This document shows positions 25,309 to 34,462 of a stretch of DNA of 64,000 nt, piece after piece (the stretch's first letter is position 1; the number at the start of each line of letters is the position of its first letter). Location: assembly GCA_009797885.1 (NCBI GenBank), contig WNKP01000005.1:186001-250000 (forward strand), written 5' to 3'. The DNA is from Flavobacteriaceae bacterium GF1. GTDB lineage: Bacteria; Bacteroidota; Bacteroidia; Flavobacteriales; Flavobacteriaceae. A model generated the notes under the pieces. That model ran no database searches and was not told the DNA's origin. It was given only the letters and a program-made list of their open reading frames with translations. A program made the translations under genes and the position numbers.

Positions 25309-27768
25309 TTGAAGTCATATCCGCTTCTCTTCATTATTTGCTTGTCCGGTTTTGCTTATTTGAATGCACAAATAGTTGGAAAGGTTTCCGATAGCAATGG
25401 GGAGTCTTTGGCCTTTGTCAATATCTATTTTGATTCAACGGCCAATGGGACCACAACCAATGAAAATGGGGAATATGCCCTAGACCTTAATGAGAAGGGG
25501 AAGTATACCTTAGTATTTAAATATTTGGGCTATAAAACCCAAAAAAAGTCCATTACCATAGATCAATTCCCCTATGAACTTGATGTTCTTTTGGAAAAGC
25601 AACGCCTGGAACTGGATGAAATCACTGTAAAGGCGAAAGAAAATCCTGCCAATAGGGTCATCCGAAATGCCATTGCAAAAAGGAAACAGTACAAGGAAGA
25701 ACTCTCCTCCTATAGGGCGGATTTTTATTCCAAGGGTCTCATACGTATAAAGGATGCTCCTGAACGAATCCTGGGACAGGACCTTGGTGACTTTGGTGGG
25801 GGCTTGGATTCCACACGGTCGGGCATCATTTATTTGTCCGAGACCATTTCCAAAATCGCCAAAAACAAAAATGCATTTAAAGAAAAGATTTTGGCTTCCA
25901 AGGTTAGTGGCGATGACAATGGGTTTAGTTTTAACAATGCATCCGATGTCAACTTTTCCTTTTACAACAATACGGTCACCTTTGGTGGCGAACTTATCTC
26001 TCCCATAGCGGACAATGCTTTTTCGTACTATCGCTATATTTTGGAAGGCACTTTTTATGATGAGGGAAATCGATTGATCAATAAGATCAAGGTTGTACCA
26101 AAACGGCCGAACGATAGGGTTTTTTCCGGAGAATTGTTTATTGTGGAAGACTCATGGGCCATATATGCATTGGATTTCAGTGCAACTGGTGAACAAACAC
26201 GGATTGTTCCCGTGGACACCATCCACTTAAAACAGGATTTCAATTACATTCCCAAAGAAGACACCTGGTTAAAGACCCTGCAGCGCATCGATTTTCAATA
26301 TGGTATCCTTGGATTCAAGGGAAATGGCCGTTTTACGGCAGGATATAAGAACTATGAACTGAATCCCAATTTTTCCAAAAAAGAGTTCACCAATGAAGTT
26401 TTATCGTTTGAGGACAATGCGAACAAAAAGGACTCTATTTTTTGGAATGATGTTAGACCGGTGCCCCTAACGGATGAAGAAACTACGGACTATTTGAAAA
26501 AGGACAGTCTACAGGTCATTCGAAAATCCCAAAAATACCTGGACTCGGTTGATGCCGTAGGCAATAAATTCACTTTGGGTTCCTTGTTATTTGGTTATAC
26601 CTATAGCAATACGTTCAAGGAAAAATACTATTCCGTTGCCTCTCCCCTGGCCAACGTTAGCTTTAATACCGTTCAGGGTTTTAGGGGAGGTTTTGAATTC
26701 AACTACCGAAAGCGCAATGAAGAGAAGGGAACTCGGTTTAATCTCAATACCGTTTTTGACTACGGGGTGTCCGATAAACGTTTTAGGCCTTCGGGTTCCA
26801 TTTCCTACCGTTTTAATAATTTCTCCCGTCCTTTTTTACGCTTTAGTGCAGGTAACCGGGTAATGCAGTTCAACAACAACAATCCCATTACCCCTTTTGG
26901 CAACTCCATCCTCTCCCTGTTCTTTGAGAACAACTTTGCCAAATTCTATGAACTGAATTTTTCCGAGCTGTTCTATTCACAGGAATTGGTCAATGGCATT
27001 TCCGTGTACCTGAATTTTGGATACGAAGAGCGGAAGCCGCTCTTTAACGCCACTAACTTTGTCATCTTTAAGGGCAATGCGGATTTTACATCCAATAACC
27101 CTTTGGATTCCCAAGATTTTGATAACGCCGCCATAACCGGACACCACATTTTAAAATTGTCCCTTACTACGCGAATTCGGTTTGGGCAAAAGTACCTGAA
27201 CTATCCCGATGGGAAATTCAATTTTTCCGAGGATCGGTTCCCCACGCTTTATCTGGGATACGAAAAAGGGTTTGCCGGCAGCGAACCCGAAAACCATTTT
27301 GACCAATTGAAGCTGCGACTGGTCCAGGATTTTGCCATAGCGGACAAGGGTAGGTTTTACTATAACTTTAGGGCGGGAACTTTTCTCAACGCCGGGGACA
27401 TTTCCTTTGTGGACTACCAACATTTTAACGGAAATCGTACCCGGATCACCCGCGGCAACTACCTCAATTCATTTTTTCTTTTGCCCTATTACGATCTCAG
27501 CACGAACCAAAACTATTTTGAAGGTCATGTTGAACACAATTTTCTGGGGTATATCATGGGGAAGATACCTTTGCTAAAAAAACTGAAATCCAACTTAATT
27601 GTAAGTGGCAAGGTACTTTCCATATCCGAGAACGATCCTTATGCGGAATGGGGTATCTCCCTTGGGAATTTGGGCTGGAAAAAATTTCGGTTCCTAAGGG
27701 CAGGTTTCGTACAGAGCCATTATCGGGGAGTTACGGAAAGTGGTTTCAATATTGGACTCCAGTTCTAA
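25309..27768 (+). CDS. DUF5686 outer membrane protein with carboxypeptidase-like regulatory domain
   Basis: 819 residues starting from TTG at 25309; no ATG is available that keeps the signal peptide (KSYPLLFIICLSGFAYLNA|Q, cut 20/21). Residues ~21-110 are a CarboxypepD_reg-like beta sandwich (IVGKVSDSNGESLAFVNIYF), then ~120-420 a soluble DUF5686 part, and ~430-819 beta-barrel strands ending in the aromatic-terminated VTESGFNIGLQF expected for Bam-dependent insertion. The family is widespread in Bacteroidota; its function is unknown, perhaps surface transport or assembly. The gene is flanked by smpB and a convergent pcm. Confidence 0.87.
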   Translation: MKSYPLLFIICLSGFAYLNAQIVGKVSDSNGESLAFVNIYFDSTANGTTTNENGEYALDLNEKGKYTLVFKYLGYKTQKKSITIDQFPYELDVLLEKQRLELDEITVKAKENPANRVIRNAIAKRKQYKEELSSYRADFYSKGLIRIKDAPERILGQDLGDFGGGLDSTRSGIIYLSETISKIAKNKNAFKEKILASKVSGDDNGFSFNNASDVNFSFYNNTVTFGGELISPIADNAFSYYRYILEGTFYDEGNRLINKIKVVPKRPNDRVFSGELFIVEDSWAIYALDFSATGEQTRIVPVDTIHLKQDFNYIPKEDTWLKTLQRIDFQYGILGFKGNGRFTAGYKNYELNPNFSKKEFTNEVLSFEDNANKKDSIFWNDVRPVPLTDEETTDYLKKDSLQVIRKSQKYLDSVDAVGNKFTLGSLLFGYTYSNTFKEKYYSVASPLANVSFNTVQGFRGGFEFNYRKRNEEKGTRFNLNTVFDYGVSDKRFRPSGSISYRFNNFSRPFLRFSAGNRVMQFNNNNPITPFGNSILSLFFENNFAKFYELNFSELFYSQELVNGISVYLNFGYEERKPLFNATNFVIFKGNADFTSNNPLDSQDFDNAAITGHHILKLSLTTRIRFGQKYLNYPDGKFNFSEDRFPTLYLGYEKGFAGSEPENHFDQLKLRLVQDFAIADKGRFYYNFRAGTFLNAGDISFVDYQHFNGNRTRITRGNYLNSFFLLPYYDLSTNQNYFEGHVEHNFLGYIMGKIPLLKKLKSNLIVSGKVLSISENDPYAEWGISLGNLGWKKFRFLRAGFVQSHYRGVTESGFNIGLQF

Positions 27769-27820
27769 GGCCAAAAATGGTCCTAACTAAAAAATCAATT
27801 AAATAATCCCAAACAGGCGC

Positions 27821-28462
27821 CTAATTTTTGTCTTCCAACAAGGGGACAAACCTAAAGCTCCCAAAGGTCTTTTTCTCAAATTCCTTTTCGGACTTTCTAC
27901 TGTAAAGCGTCATTTCCTGTTCTTCCACGCCCACGGGAATGACCAGCCTACCCCCTACCTTTAATTGGGAAAGTAAGGCCTTTGGTGTCTCCGGTGCCCC
28001 GGCGGTCACAATAATTCCATCAAATGGTGCTTCTTCCATGAGGCCCTTATAGCCATCCCCAAAAACAGTTTTTTTGGGGCGATATCCCATTTTAGTAAAA
28101 AAGAGCTTGGTGCGTTTAAACAATTCGTGCTGCCTTTCTATAGTAAACACCTTTGCCTTTAAATGCAATAAAACGGCGGTTTGATAGCCACTTCCCGTTC
28201 CAATTTCCAACACCTTGTCATCTGGTTTGATCCCCAGCAACTGTGTTTGAAAAGCAACCGTATAGGGTTGTGAAATGGTTTGGTTAGCACCGATGGGGAA
28301 CGCTTTGTCCTGATAAGCATGATCTTCAAAACTACTATCCAAAAATAGATGTCTTGGGATAGCCTTTATGGCGTTCAAAACGGTTGTATCCGTTATTCCC
28401 TTGGCTTTCAAGGTCTTTGCCAGTTTATTGCGCATTCCCTTGTGTTTAAAGGTGTCCTGCAT
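27821..28462 (-). CDS. pcm: protein-L-isoaspartate O-methyltransferase
   Basis: 213 residues from the ATG at 28462 (MQDTFKHKGMRNKLAKTLKA), matching PCMT length; a longer reading frame to 28513 adds a non-conserved hydrophobic stretch. Motifs: AIPRHLFLD, QTISQPYTVAFQTQLL (substrate loop), SAM motif I VLEIGTGSGYQTAVL, and FDGIIVTAGAP. It methylates isoaspartyl residues with S-adenosylmethionine so that aged proteins can be repaired. Cytoplasmic; divergent from the Gfo/Idh gene. Confidence 0.95.
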   Translation of the reverse strand: MQDTFKHKGMRNKLAKTLKAKGITDTTVLNAIKAIPRHLFLDSSFEDHAYQDKAFPIGANQTISQPYTVAFQTQLLGIKPDDKVLEIGTGSGYQTAVLLHLKAKVFTIERQHELFKRTKLFFTKMGYRPKKTVFGDGYKGLMEEAPFDGIIVTAGAPETPKALLSQLKVGGRLVIPVGVEEQEMTLYSRKSEKEFEKKTFGSFRFVPLLEDKN

Positions 28463-28530
28463 GATGTAGTTGGTTTGGAATACGAAAGTACACAACCCCC
28501 AAAAAAGTAGCACGGTTTTTTTTATCTCCG

Positions 28531-28538
28531 TATTTTTG
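28531..28538 (+). promoter_or_regulatory. -7 promoter element (TATTTTTG) at the head of the eight-gene run
   Basis: Exact TAnnTTTG match 14 bp before the ATG at 28553, implying a leader of about 10 nt. The bases 17-23 bp upstream are T-rich without a clear TTG. Confidence 0.4.
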
Positions 28539-28552
28539 AAAAAACAAATCCT

Positions 28553-29512
28553 ATGCTCAAAGTCGGCGTCCTAGGAGCGGGACACTTAGGGAAAATTCAC
28601 CTTCGCCTTTTAAATCAATCCGAAAAATATCAACTGGTTGGGTTTTATGACCCAGATGAAATCAACGCCAAAAATGTCCAGGAAGAATTTGGGTACACCT
28701 ATTTTGAAAACCTGAATGACTTGATTGATGCCGTTGATGTGGTCGATATTGTTACTCCTACCCTTTCGCATTACGAATGCGCAAAAAAATCCATGGAAAA
28801 GGGAAAGCACATATTTATTGAAAAACCCATTACCAATACGCTGCAGGAAGCCGAGGAATTGATCGAATTGGAAAAAAAGTATGGCGTAAAAGGGCAGGTG
28901 GGCCATGTAGAACGTTTTAACCCTGCGTTTTTGGCGGTAAAGGACAAAATCGTTGACCCGATGTTCATCGAAACCCATCGTTTGGCGGAATTTAATCCGC
29001 GGGGGACCGATGTTCCCGTGGTTTTGGATTTAATGATCCATGATATTGACGCCATTCTAAGCGTTGTCCCTTCAAAAGTGAAGCAAATAAATGCCAGTGG
29101 GGTTTCCGTAATCAGTACATCACCGGATATCGCAAATGCCAGAATCGTATTCGAAAATGGGTGTGTTGCCAATCTGACCTCCAGTCGGATTTCCTTAAAA
29201 AACATGCGTAAATCCCGATTCTTTCAAAAGGACGCCTACATATCGGTGGATTTTCTGGACAAAAAAGTGGAAGTGGTCAAAATGAAGGATGCCCCGGAAA
29301 AACCCGGGGATTTTGACATGATATTGCAAAATGCAGAAGGTGAAAAAAAACAGATTTATTTTGAAAATCCCGAAATAGAACCCAACAACGCCATATTGGA
29401 CGAGTTGGAAACCTTTGCAGATGCCATTACACAAAATACAAAACCGGCAATCACCTTAACAGAAGGCACCGAAGCATTAAGGGTAGCCCTTAAAATCATT
29501 GCATCATTCTAA
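28553..29512 (+). CDS. Gfo/Idh/MocA family oxidoreductase
   Basis: 319 residues. Rossmann motif GVLGAGHLGKIHLRLL (5-20) binds NAD(P), and the family's EKP motif (90-92, IEKPITNT) holds the catalytic lysine. VGHVERFNPAF (~118-128) and DLMIHDIDAI (~160-170) belong to the second domain. Members oxidise sugars or sugar-like substrates; the substrate here is not evident. First gene of a tight plus-strand series; the next start is 9 bp after its stop. Confidence 0.92.
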   Translation: MLKVGVLGAGHLGKIHLRLLNQSEKYQLVGFYDPDEINAKNVQEEFGYTYFENLNDLIDAVDVVDIVTPTLSHYECAKKSMEKGKHIFIEKPITNTLQEAEELIELEKKYGVKGQVGHVERFNPAFLAVKDKIVDPMFIETHRLAEFNPRGTDVPVVLDLMIHDIDAILSVVPSKVKQINASGVSVISTSPDIANARIVFENGCVANLTSSRISLKNMRKSRFFQKDAYISVDFLDKKVEVVKMKDAPEKPGDFDMILQNAEGEKKQIYFENPEIEPNNAILDELETFADAITQNTKPAITLTEGTEALRVALKIIASF

Positions 29513-29521
29513 AATCAGGAA

Positions 29522-30409
29522 ATGGATAAAATAGCGATTATAGGAGCAGGTACCATGGGCAACGGAATTGCCCATGTTTTTGCACAAAATGGATATGCCG
29601 TGAACCTGGTGGACATTTCTGAGGATTCCCTGGGAAGGGGAATGGCCACTATTGCCAAAAATTTGGATCGTATGGTAGCCAAAGCGCGTATTTCCGAAGA
29701 AGTAAAAAAGGCCACACTTTCCAAGATTACCACTTTTGCCAATCTGGAAAACGGGGTAAAGGACGTGGACCTTGTGGTCGAGGCCGCGACCGAGAGTTTA
29801 AAAATCAAGCTTGAGCTTTTCAAGAACCTGGATTCCATTTGCAAAAAGAGCACCATTTTGGCCACCAACACTTCGTCCATTTCCATCACCCAGATTGCTG
29901 CAATCACCAAAAGGGCCGATAAGGTCATTGGAATGCATTTTATGAATCCCGTGCCTATAATGAAATTGGTGGAAATCATCCGCGGGTACAGCACTTCCGA
30001 CGAAGTAACGCAGACCATAATGGATTTGTCCAAAAAACTGGGCAAAACCCCCACTGAGGTGAACGATTATCCCGGATTTGTTGCAAACCGTATCTTAATG
30101 CCCATGATAAATGAGGCCGTTGAAACCTTGTACAATGGAGTGGCCGGAGTAACAGAAATAGACACGGTAATGAAACTGGGAATGGCACATCCCATGGGTC
30201 CCTTGCAATTGGCGGATTTTATTGGTTTGGATGTCTGCCTGTCCATATTGAACGTCATGTACGATGGATTTAAAAACCCCAAATATGCACCCTGTCCCCT
30301 ATTGGTAAATATGGTTGCCGCCGGAAAACTCGGGGTGAAATCCGGAGAAGGGTTTTACGACTATTCGGAATCCAAAAAAGCCGAAAAAGTTTCCAATCAA
30401 TTTGCCTGA
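29522..30409 (+). CDS. 3-hydroxyacyl-CoA (3-hydroxybutyryl-CoA) dehydrogenase
   Basis: 295 residues, the length of stand-alone 3-hydroxybutyryl-CoA dehydrogenases. NAD site IAIIGAGTMGNGIAHVFAQN (4-23), catalytic His-Glu pair in VIGMHFMNPVPIMKLVEII, the NDYPGFVANRILMPMINEA junction, and C-terminal LGMAHPMGPLQLADFIGLD. It oxidises (S)-3-hydroxyacyl-CoA with NAD in fatty-acid beta-oxidation or butanoate metabolism. No thiolase or enoyl-CoA hydratase lies nearby, so the pathway is not fixed by context. 3 bp separate it from the DUF1015 gene. Confidence 0.95.
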   Translation: MDKIAIIGAGTMGNGIAHVFAQNGYAVNLVDISEDSLGRGMATIAKNLDRMVAKARISEEVKKATLSKITTFANLENGVKDVDLVVEAATESLKIKLELFKNLDSICKKSTILATNTSSISITQIAAITKRADKVIGMHFMNPVPIMKLVEIIRGYSTSDEVTQTIMDLSKKLGKTPTEVNDYPGFVANRILMPMINEAVETLYNGVAGVTEIDTVMKLGMAHPMGPLQLADFIGLDVCLSILNVMYDGFKNPKYAPCPLLVNMVAAGKLGVKSGEGFYDYSESKKAEKVSNQFA

Positions 30410-30412
30410 TCA

Positions 30413-31648
30413 ATGGCAGTCATTAAACCCTTTAGAGCCATAAGGCCAGCCAAGGACAAAGTGGCCTTTGTTGCTTCCCGTTCCTATGAGGAATATGATA
30501 AGAAGGAAAGGAACTATCACTTGAAGTACAATCCTTTTTCCTTTCTTCATATCATAAATCCCGGGTACAAGTTTCAGAAAACCATTTTTGGCGAAGAGCG
30601 ATTTACATTAATTCGAAATCGTTACCTGGAATTTTTGGAAGAACAAATCTTCATCAAGGACAAAACGGAATCCTTTTACCTCTATCAGATCCAAAAGGGA
30701 GACTTTACTACCTTAGGAATTTTTTGTGCCACAAGTGTTTTGGATTACAGGAATGACGTCATAAAAAAACATGAGGACACCATCCACAAAAGGGAACACC
30801 TCTTTGCCAATTACCTAAAATCCGTGGGCTTTAATGCGGAACCCGTTTTAATAACCTATCCACAGAATGATACCATTCAAAACCTAATTGCCAAAAAAAC
30901 GGAAAAAACCCCCGAATATGATTTTACGACCCCCGATAAAAAAAGGCATCGGCTCTGGTGTGTAACCGATCGGGCCACAATCGTCAATCTGCAAAAAGCC
31001 TTTGCAAAAATAGATATGATCTATATTGCGGATGGCCATCATAGGAGTGCCTCGTCCAATTTGCTATCCAAAGATTTGGAGGCAGAAAACGAACAGCATT
31101 CCGGTACGGAGCCCTATAACTTTTTCCTGAGCTATCTTATTCCTGAATCGGAAATACGGATTTACGAATTCAACAGAATGGTAAAGGACCTCAATGGCCT
31201 TACCAAAGAGGAATTCCTTATAAAATTGGATGCGCACTACAGAATTGAAAAACGGGACGATGGTCTGTACAAACCTACAAGGAAACATCATTTCAGTATG
31301 TATTTGGAGGGGGAGTTCTATTCACTATACTTGAGGAAACAAGTGTATGGGTTTACCGACGCCCTGAGCGAATTGGACACCCATATTCTATACAAAACCA
31401 TTTTGGAGCCTATTTTGGGGATTCGGGATTTGCGCAATGACAAACGTATTTCCTATGGTTACGGGAAGCACAACCTCATAAAAATGAAGGATAGCATTGA
31501 TAATGGGGATTTTTCGGTTGGTTTTAGCCTGGTACCGATAACCATCGAAGAAATTAAGGCCATTGCAGACGCGAATCTGGTCATGCCCCCAAAAAGCACT
31601 TATATAGAACCCAAATTACGCAGTGGGTTAACCATTTATGAGATTTAA
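30413..31648 (+). CDS. DUF1015 family protein
   Basis: 411 residues, normal for DUF1015. Family features: IKPFRAIRPAKDKVAFVASR at the N-terminus, YLYQIQKGDFTTLGIFCATS, the IYIADGHHRSASS motif (DGHHR ~207-211), and a C-terminal MPPKSTYIEPKLRSGLTIYE. The DGHHR motif looks like a metal or nucleotide site, but the biochemical role is not established to my knowledge. In Bacteroidota the gene often accompanies dehydrogenases, as here. Cytoplasmic. Followed by yggS after 15 bp. Confidence 0.9.
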   Translation: MAVIKPFRAIRPAKDKVAFVASRSYEEYDKKERNYHLKYNPFSFLHIINPGYKFQKTIFGEERFTLIRNRYLEFLEEQIFIKDKTESFYLYQIQKGDFTTLGIFCATSVLDYRNDVIKKHEDTIHKREHLFANYLKSVGFNAEPVLITYPQNDTIQNLIAKKTEKTPEYDFTTPDKKRHRLWCVTDRATIVNLQKAFAKIDMIYIADGHHRSASSNLLSKDLEAENEQHSGTEPYNFFLSYLIPESEIRIYEFNRMVKDLNGLTKEEFLIKLDAHYRIEKRDDGLYKPTRKHHFSMYLEGEFYSLYLRKQVYGFTDALSELDTHILYKTILEPILGIRDLRNDKRISYGYGKHNLIKMKDSIDNGDFSVGFSLVPITIEEIKAIADANLVMPPKSTYIEPKLRSGLTIYEI

Positions 31649-31663
31649 CTTAGATCGATCCCA

Positions 31664-32323
31664 ATGTCAATACAACAAAATCTGGATACCATAAGGCAAA
31701 CCTTACCCAATACTGTGACCTTGGTCGCAGTATCCAAAACCAAACCCTTGGATGCCATCTTGGCCGCTTACGAGGCAGGACAGCGGGTGTTTGGAGAGAA
31801 TAAAATTCAGGAAATGACCCAAAAATGGGAAGCCCTGCCCAAAGATATCCAATGGCATATGATCGGTCATGTACAACGAAATAAGGTAAAGTATATGGCC
31901 GCATACGTTTCCCTGATTCATGGAGTGGACAGTCTTAAACTTCTTAAAGAAATTGACAAACAGGCCAAAAAACACCAAAGAAATATCAATTGCCTATTGC
32001 AGATCCATATTGCCGAAGAGGAAACCAAATTCGGCCTAAGCCTTGAAGAATTGGAACAATTGGTGTCTTCGCCGGAATTTCAGGAACTCACAAACGTAAC
32101 GATCAAGGGCGTGATGGGAATGGCCACTTTTACCCAAAACACCGAACAAATCCGAAAAGAGTTTCGGTTTTTAAAGTCCGTTTTTGGTTCCCTTCAACAA
32201 AAACTTCAAGGAATTGACACACTTTCCATGGGTATGAGCGGGGATTATAGGATTGCGGTTGCGGAAGGAAGTACCATGGTACGTATTGGAAGTAGTATAT
32301 TTGGAGTTCGCAACTATCCCTAA
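31664..32323 (+). CDS. yggS: YggS/PLPBP family pyridoxal-phosphate homeostasis protein
   Basis: 219 residues, typical. The PLP-binding lysine is K26 in LVAVSKTKPLDAI; other conserved parts are AGQRVFGENKIQEM, WHMIGHVQRNKVKY, GVDSLKLLKEIDK, KGVMGMATF and the phosphate-binding LSMGMSGDYRIAVAEGSTMVRIGSSIFG (split over the last 45 residues). It has the alanine-racemase N-terminal barrel without racemase activity and buffers free PLP. It sits inside the eight-gene run without a pathway link. Confidence 0.95.
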   Translation: MSIQQNLDTIRQTLPNTVTLVAVSKTKPLDAILAAYEAGQRVFGENKIQEMTQKWEALPKDIQWHMIGHVQRNKVKYMAAYVSLIHGVDSLKLLKEIDKQAKKHQRNINCLLQIHIAEEETKFGLSLEELEQLVSSPEFQELTNVTIKGVMGMATFTQNTEQIRKEFRFLKSVFGSLQQKLQGIDTLSMGMSGDYRIAVAEGSTMVRIGSSIFGVRNYP

Positions 32324-32332
32324 AACTTTTGA

Positions 32333-33619
32333 ATGTACGCCATTCTGGATATAGAAAGTACTGGAGGAAAGTACAATGAAGAAGGCATCATGGAAATTGC
32401 CATCTATCGTTTTGATGGTGAAAACACCGTGGATCGTTTTATAAGTTTGGTAAATCCGGAGCGGGAAATCCAACCGTTTGTGGTGAAGCTTACCGGAATA
32501 AACAATAAGATGCTTCGTTCCGCCCCTAAGTTTCACGAAGTGGCCAAGCGAATCATAGAAATAACCCAGGGCACTACTTTAGTTGCGCACAACGCCCAAT
32601 TTGACTATCGTATCCTAAGGACGGAGTTCAGAAGATTGGGCTATAATTTTGAACGAAAGACCCTCTGCACCGTAGATCTTTCCAAAAAATTACTTCCCGA
32701 TGCGGAATCCCACAGCCTGGGAAAGCTGGTTCGCTCCCTGGGCATTCCCGTAAGCGACCGACATAGGGCCAATGGCGATGCCTTGGCCACATTAAAGCTT
32801 TTTAAGCTTTTGCTGGCAAAGGATATAGATAAATCCATTGTAAGAGAAGTCGTTAGGGCAGAAACCCTGGGAGAATTGACCAAAAAACAATTGGATATTG
32901 TAGAAAGCCTGCCTTCGGAAACCGGCGTGTATTACATGCACAACAGAGATGGGGACATCCTGTTTCTGGGAAAAACAAAAAATATCAAAAAAAGGGTAAA
33001 CCAACATTTTACCAATGAGGGGCAATTGGCAAGAATACTTCAAAAAGAAACCAAAAAAGTGACCTTTGAGCGCACGGGAAGTGAATTGGCCGCAATATTA
33101 AAGGAAGGGGTGGAACTGCAGGAGAACAAGCCCAAGTTCAATAAAAAAATAAAGGACCAATGCTTTTCCCACGGCGTATATATTGCAAAGGATAAAAATG
33201 GCATACTTACCTTAAAAGCTGAGCAGGCCAACGGGCACGCCAGACGCTTAAGTAGTTTTAATTCCCTAAAGGCCTCCAGGAATTTTTTGAACGAAGTCTT
33301 GAAAAAATATCAATTGGATTCCCTTATTGAACCGGAAAAACGGAATGAACTCATCACAGAAATAGAAAAAAAACACAGCGTCCAAAATAGGACACTGGCC
33401 CTTTTGGACAAGGGGCGGCAACTCGGGGAAAAAAGTGTCTTCTTCATCAAAAATGGAACCTTCCAAGGCTTTGGATATGCCGATCTTAACCATCAAATCA
33501 ATAATATTCCTATATTAGAATCCATAATTACCCCAATGAAGGGAAACCCAAATACCACATTCATCATTGAATCCTATCTAAGGAAGTATAAAATTCAAAT
33601 AGTTGAATTGGAATCGTAA
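32333..33619 (+). CDS. DnaQ-type 3'-5' exonuclease fused to a UvrC-like GIY-YIG nuclease
   Basis: 428 residues. Residues ~1-165 are a DEDDh exonuclease: D6 and E8 (ILDIEST), D91 (AHNAQFDYRI), H144 and D149 (HRANGD). Residues ~195-275 are a GIY-YIG domain: GVYYMHNRDGDILFLGKTKN (the second half is FLG for YIG), R221, and EGVELQENKPKFNKK with the acidic residue and closing Asn. The last ~150 residues have no clear motif. It resembles the DnaQ-UvrC fusions known in Actinobacteria and Bacteroidota, thought to act in DNA repair or degradation. Followed 6 bp later by the channel gene. Confidence 0.9.
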   Translation: MYAILDIESTGGKYNEEGIMEIAIYRFDGENTVDRFISLVNPEREIQPFVVKLTGINNKMLRSAPKFHEVAKRIIEITQGTTLVAHNAQFDYRILRTEFRRLGYNFERKTLCTVDLSKKLLPDAESHSLGKLVRSLGIPVSDRHRANGDALATLKLFKLLLAKDIDKSIVREVVRAETLGELTKKQLDIVESLPSETGVYYMHNRDGDILFLGKTKNIKKRVNQHFTNEGQLARILQKETKKVTFERTGSELAAILKEGVELQENKPKFNKKIKDQCFSHGVYIAKDKNGILTLKAEQANGHARRLSSFNSLKASRNFLNEVLKKYQLDSLIEPEKRNELITEIEKKHSVQNRTLALLDKGRQLGEKSVFFIKNGTFQGFGYADLNHQINNIPILESIITPMKGNPNTTFIIESYLRKYKIQIVELES

Positions 33620-33625
33620 ACAAGT

Positions 33626-34462
33626 TTGAAATACAATAAGCCAAATAAAAGCTGGAGGGCGAAATTACACGGGGTCATCTACGGCACACATACCACGGCG
33701 GGTAGATGGTTCGATATCATTCTATTGATCGTTATTGTCTACAGCGTTATTGTGGTCATGCTGGAGAGTATACCCCGTTATGACCAAAGGTTTCATGAAT
33801 TTTTCAATATTTCGGAGTGGGTGGTGACCATCCTTTTTACCATTGAATATATTTTACGGATCATATGCATTAAGCGTCCCAGCAAATACATATTCAGTTT
33901 TTTCGGTATAGTGGACCTACTCTCCACCATACCCAAGTATTTGTCCTTCTTCTTTGTGGGGACCCAGTATTTTACGGCGTTTAGGGCATTGCGATTACTG
34001 CGGATCTTTAGAATATTGAAGTTGGTCAGGTACACGGGCGCTTCAAACAATTTGATCAAGGCCTTAAATGCAAGTAAAAGAAAAATTTTCATTTTTATCT
34101 TTTTTGTGCTGGTGGTCTCCATTCTTTTGGGAACCGTGATGTATTTGATAGAAGGTCCCGAACACGGATTTAACAGTATTCCGCATAGTGTCTATTGGAC
34201 CATAGTAACACTTACCACCGTAGGTTATGGGGATATCTCCCCGGAAACCGGTCTTGGGCAGTTCCTGGCTACGTTCATTATGATCATCGGTTACGGCATC
34301 ATTGCGGTTCCAACGGGTATTGTTTCCGCAGAATATGCATCGGCAAGGGAAAGGATCGAAGACGATAAGGGAAGATGTTGCTCCAATTGTGCCACGGAAG
34401 TACTTCGGGAAGATGCCGTCTATTGCAGAAAATGCGGTGAAAAACTAGAAGAAGTCGACTAA
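33626..34462 (+). CDS. Kv-type voltage-gated ion channel with C-terminal zinc ribbon
   Basis: 278 residues from a TTG start 6 bp after the previous stop. Six TM helices: S1 (~28-47), S2 (~63-83), S3 (~90-110), S4 with regularly spaced arginines R120, R123, R126, R129, then K132, R135 (ALRLLRIFRILKLVR), S5 (~152-174), pore with the potassium filter TVGYGD (198-203), S6 (~212-235). The tail carries CCSNC (251-255) and CRKC (267-270), a zinc-ribbon pattern. It is a potassium channel of the inner membrane. The cytosolic zinc ribbon may mediate assembly or sensing; that is inference. Its stop overlaps miaA's start. Confidence 0.92.
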   Translation: MKYNKPNKSWRAKLHGVIYGTHTTAGRWFDIILLIVIVYSVIVVMLESIPRYDQRFHEFFNISEWVVTILFTIEYILRIICIKRPSKYIFSFFGIVDLLSTIPKYLSFFFVGTQYFTAFRALRLLRIFRILKLVRYTGASNNLIKALNASKRKIFIFIFFVLVVSILLGTVMYLIEGPEHGFNSIPHSVYWTIVTLTTVGYGDISPETGLGQFLATFIMIIGYGIIAVPTGIVSAEYASARERIEDDKGRCCSNCATEVLREDAVYCRKCGEKLEEVD

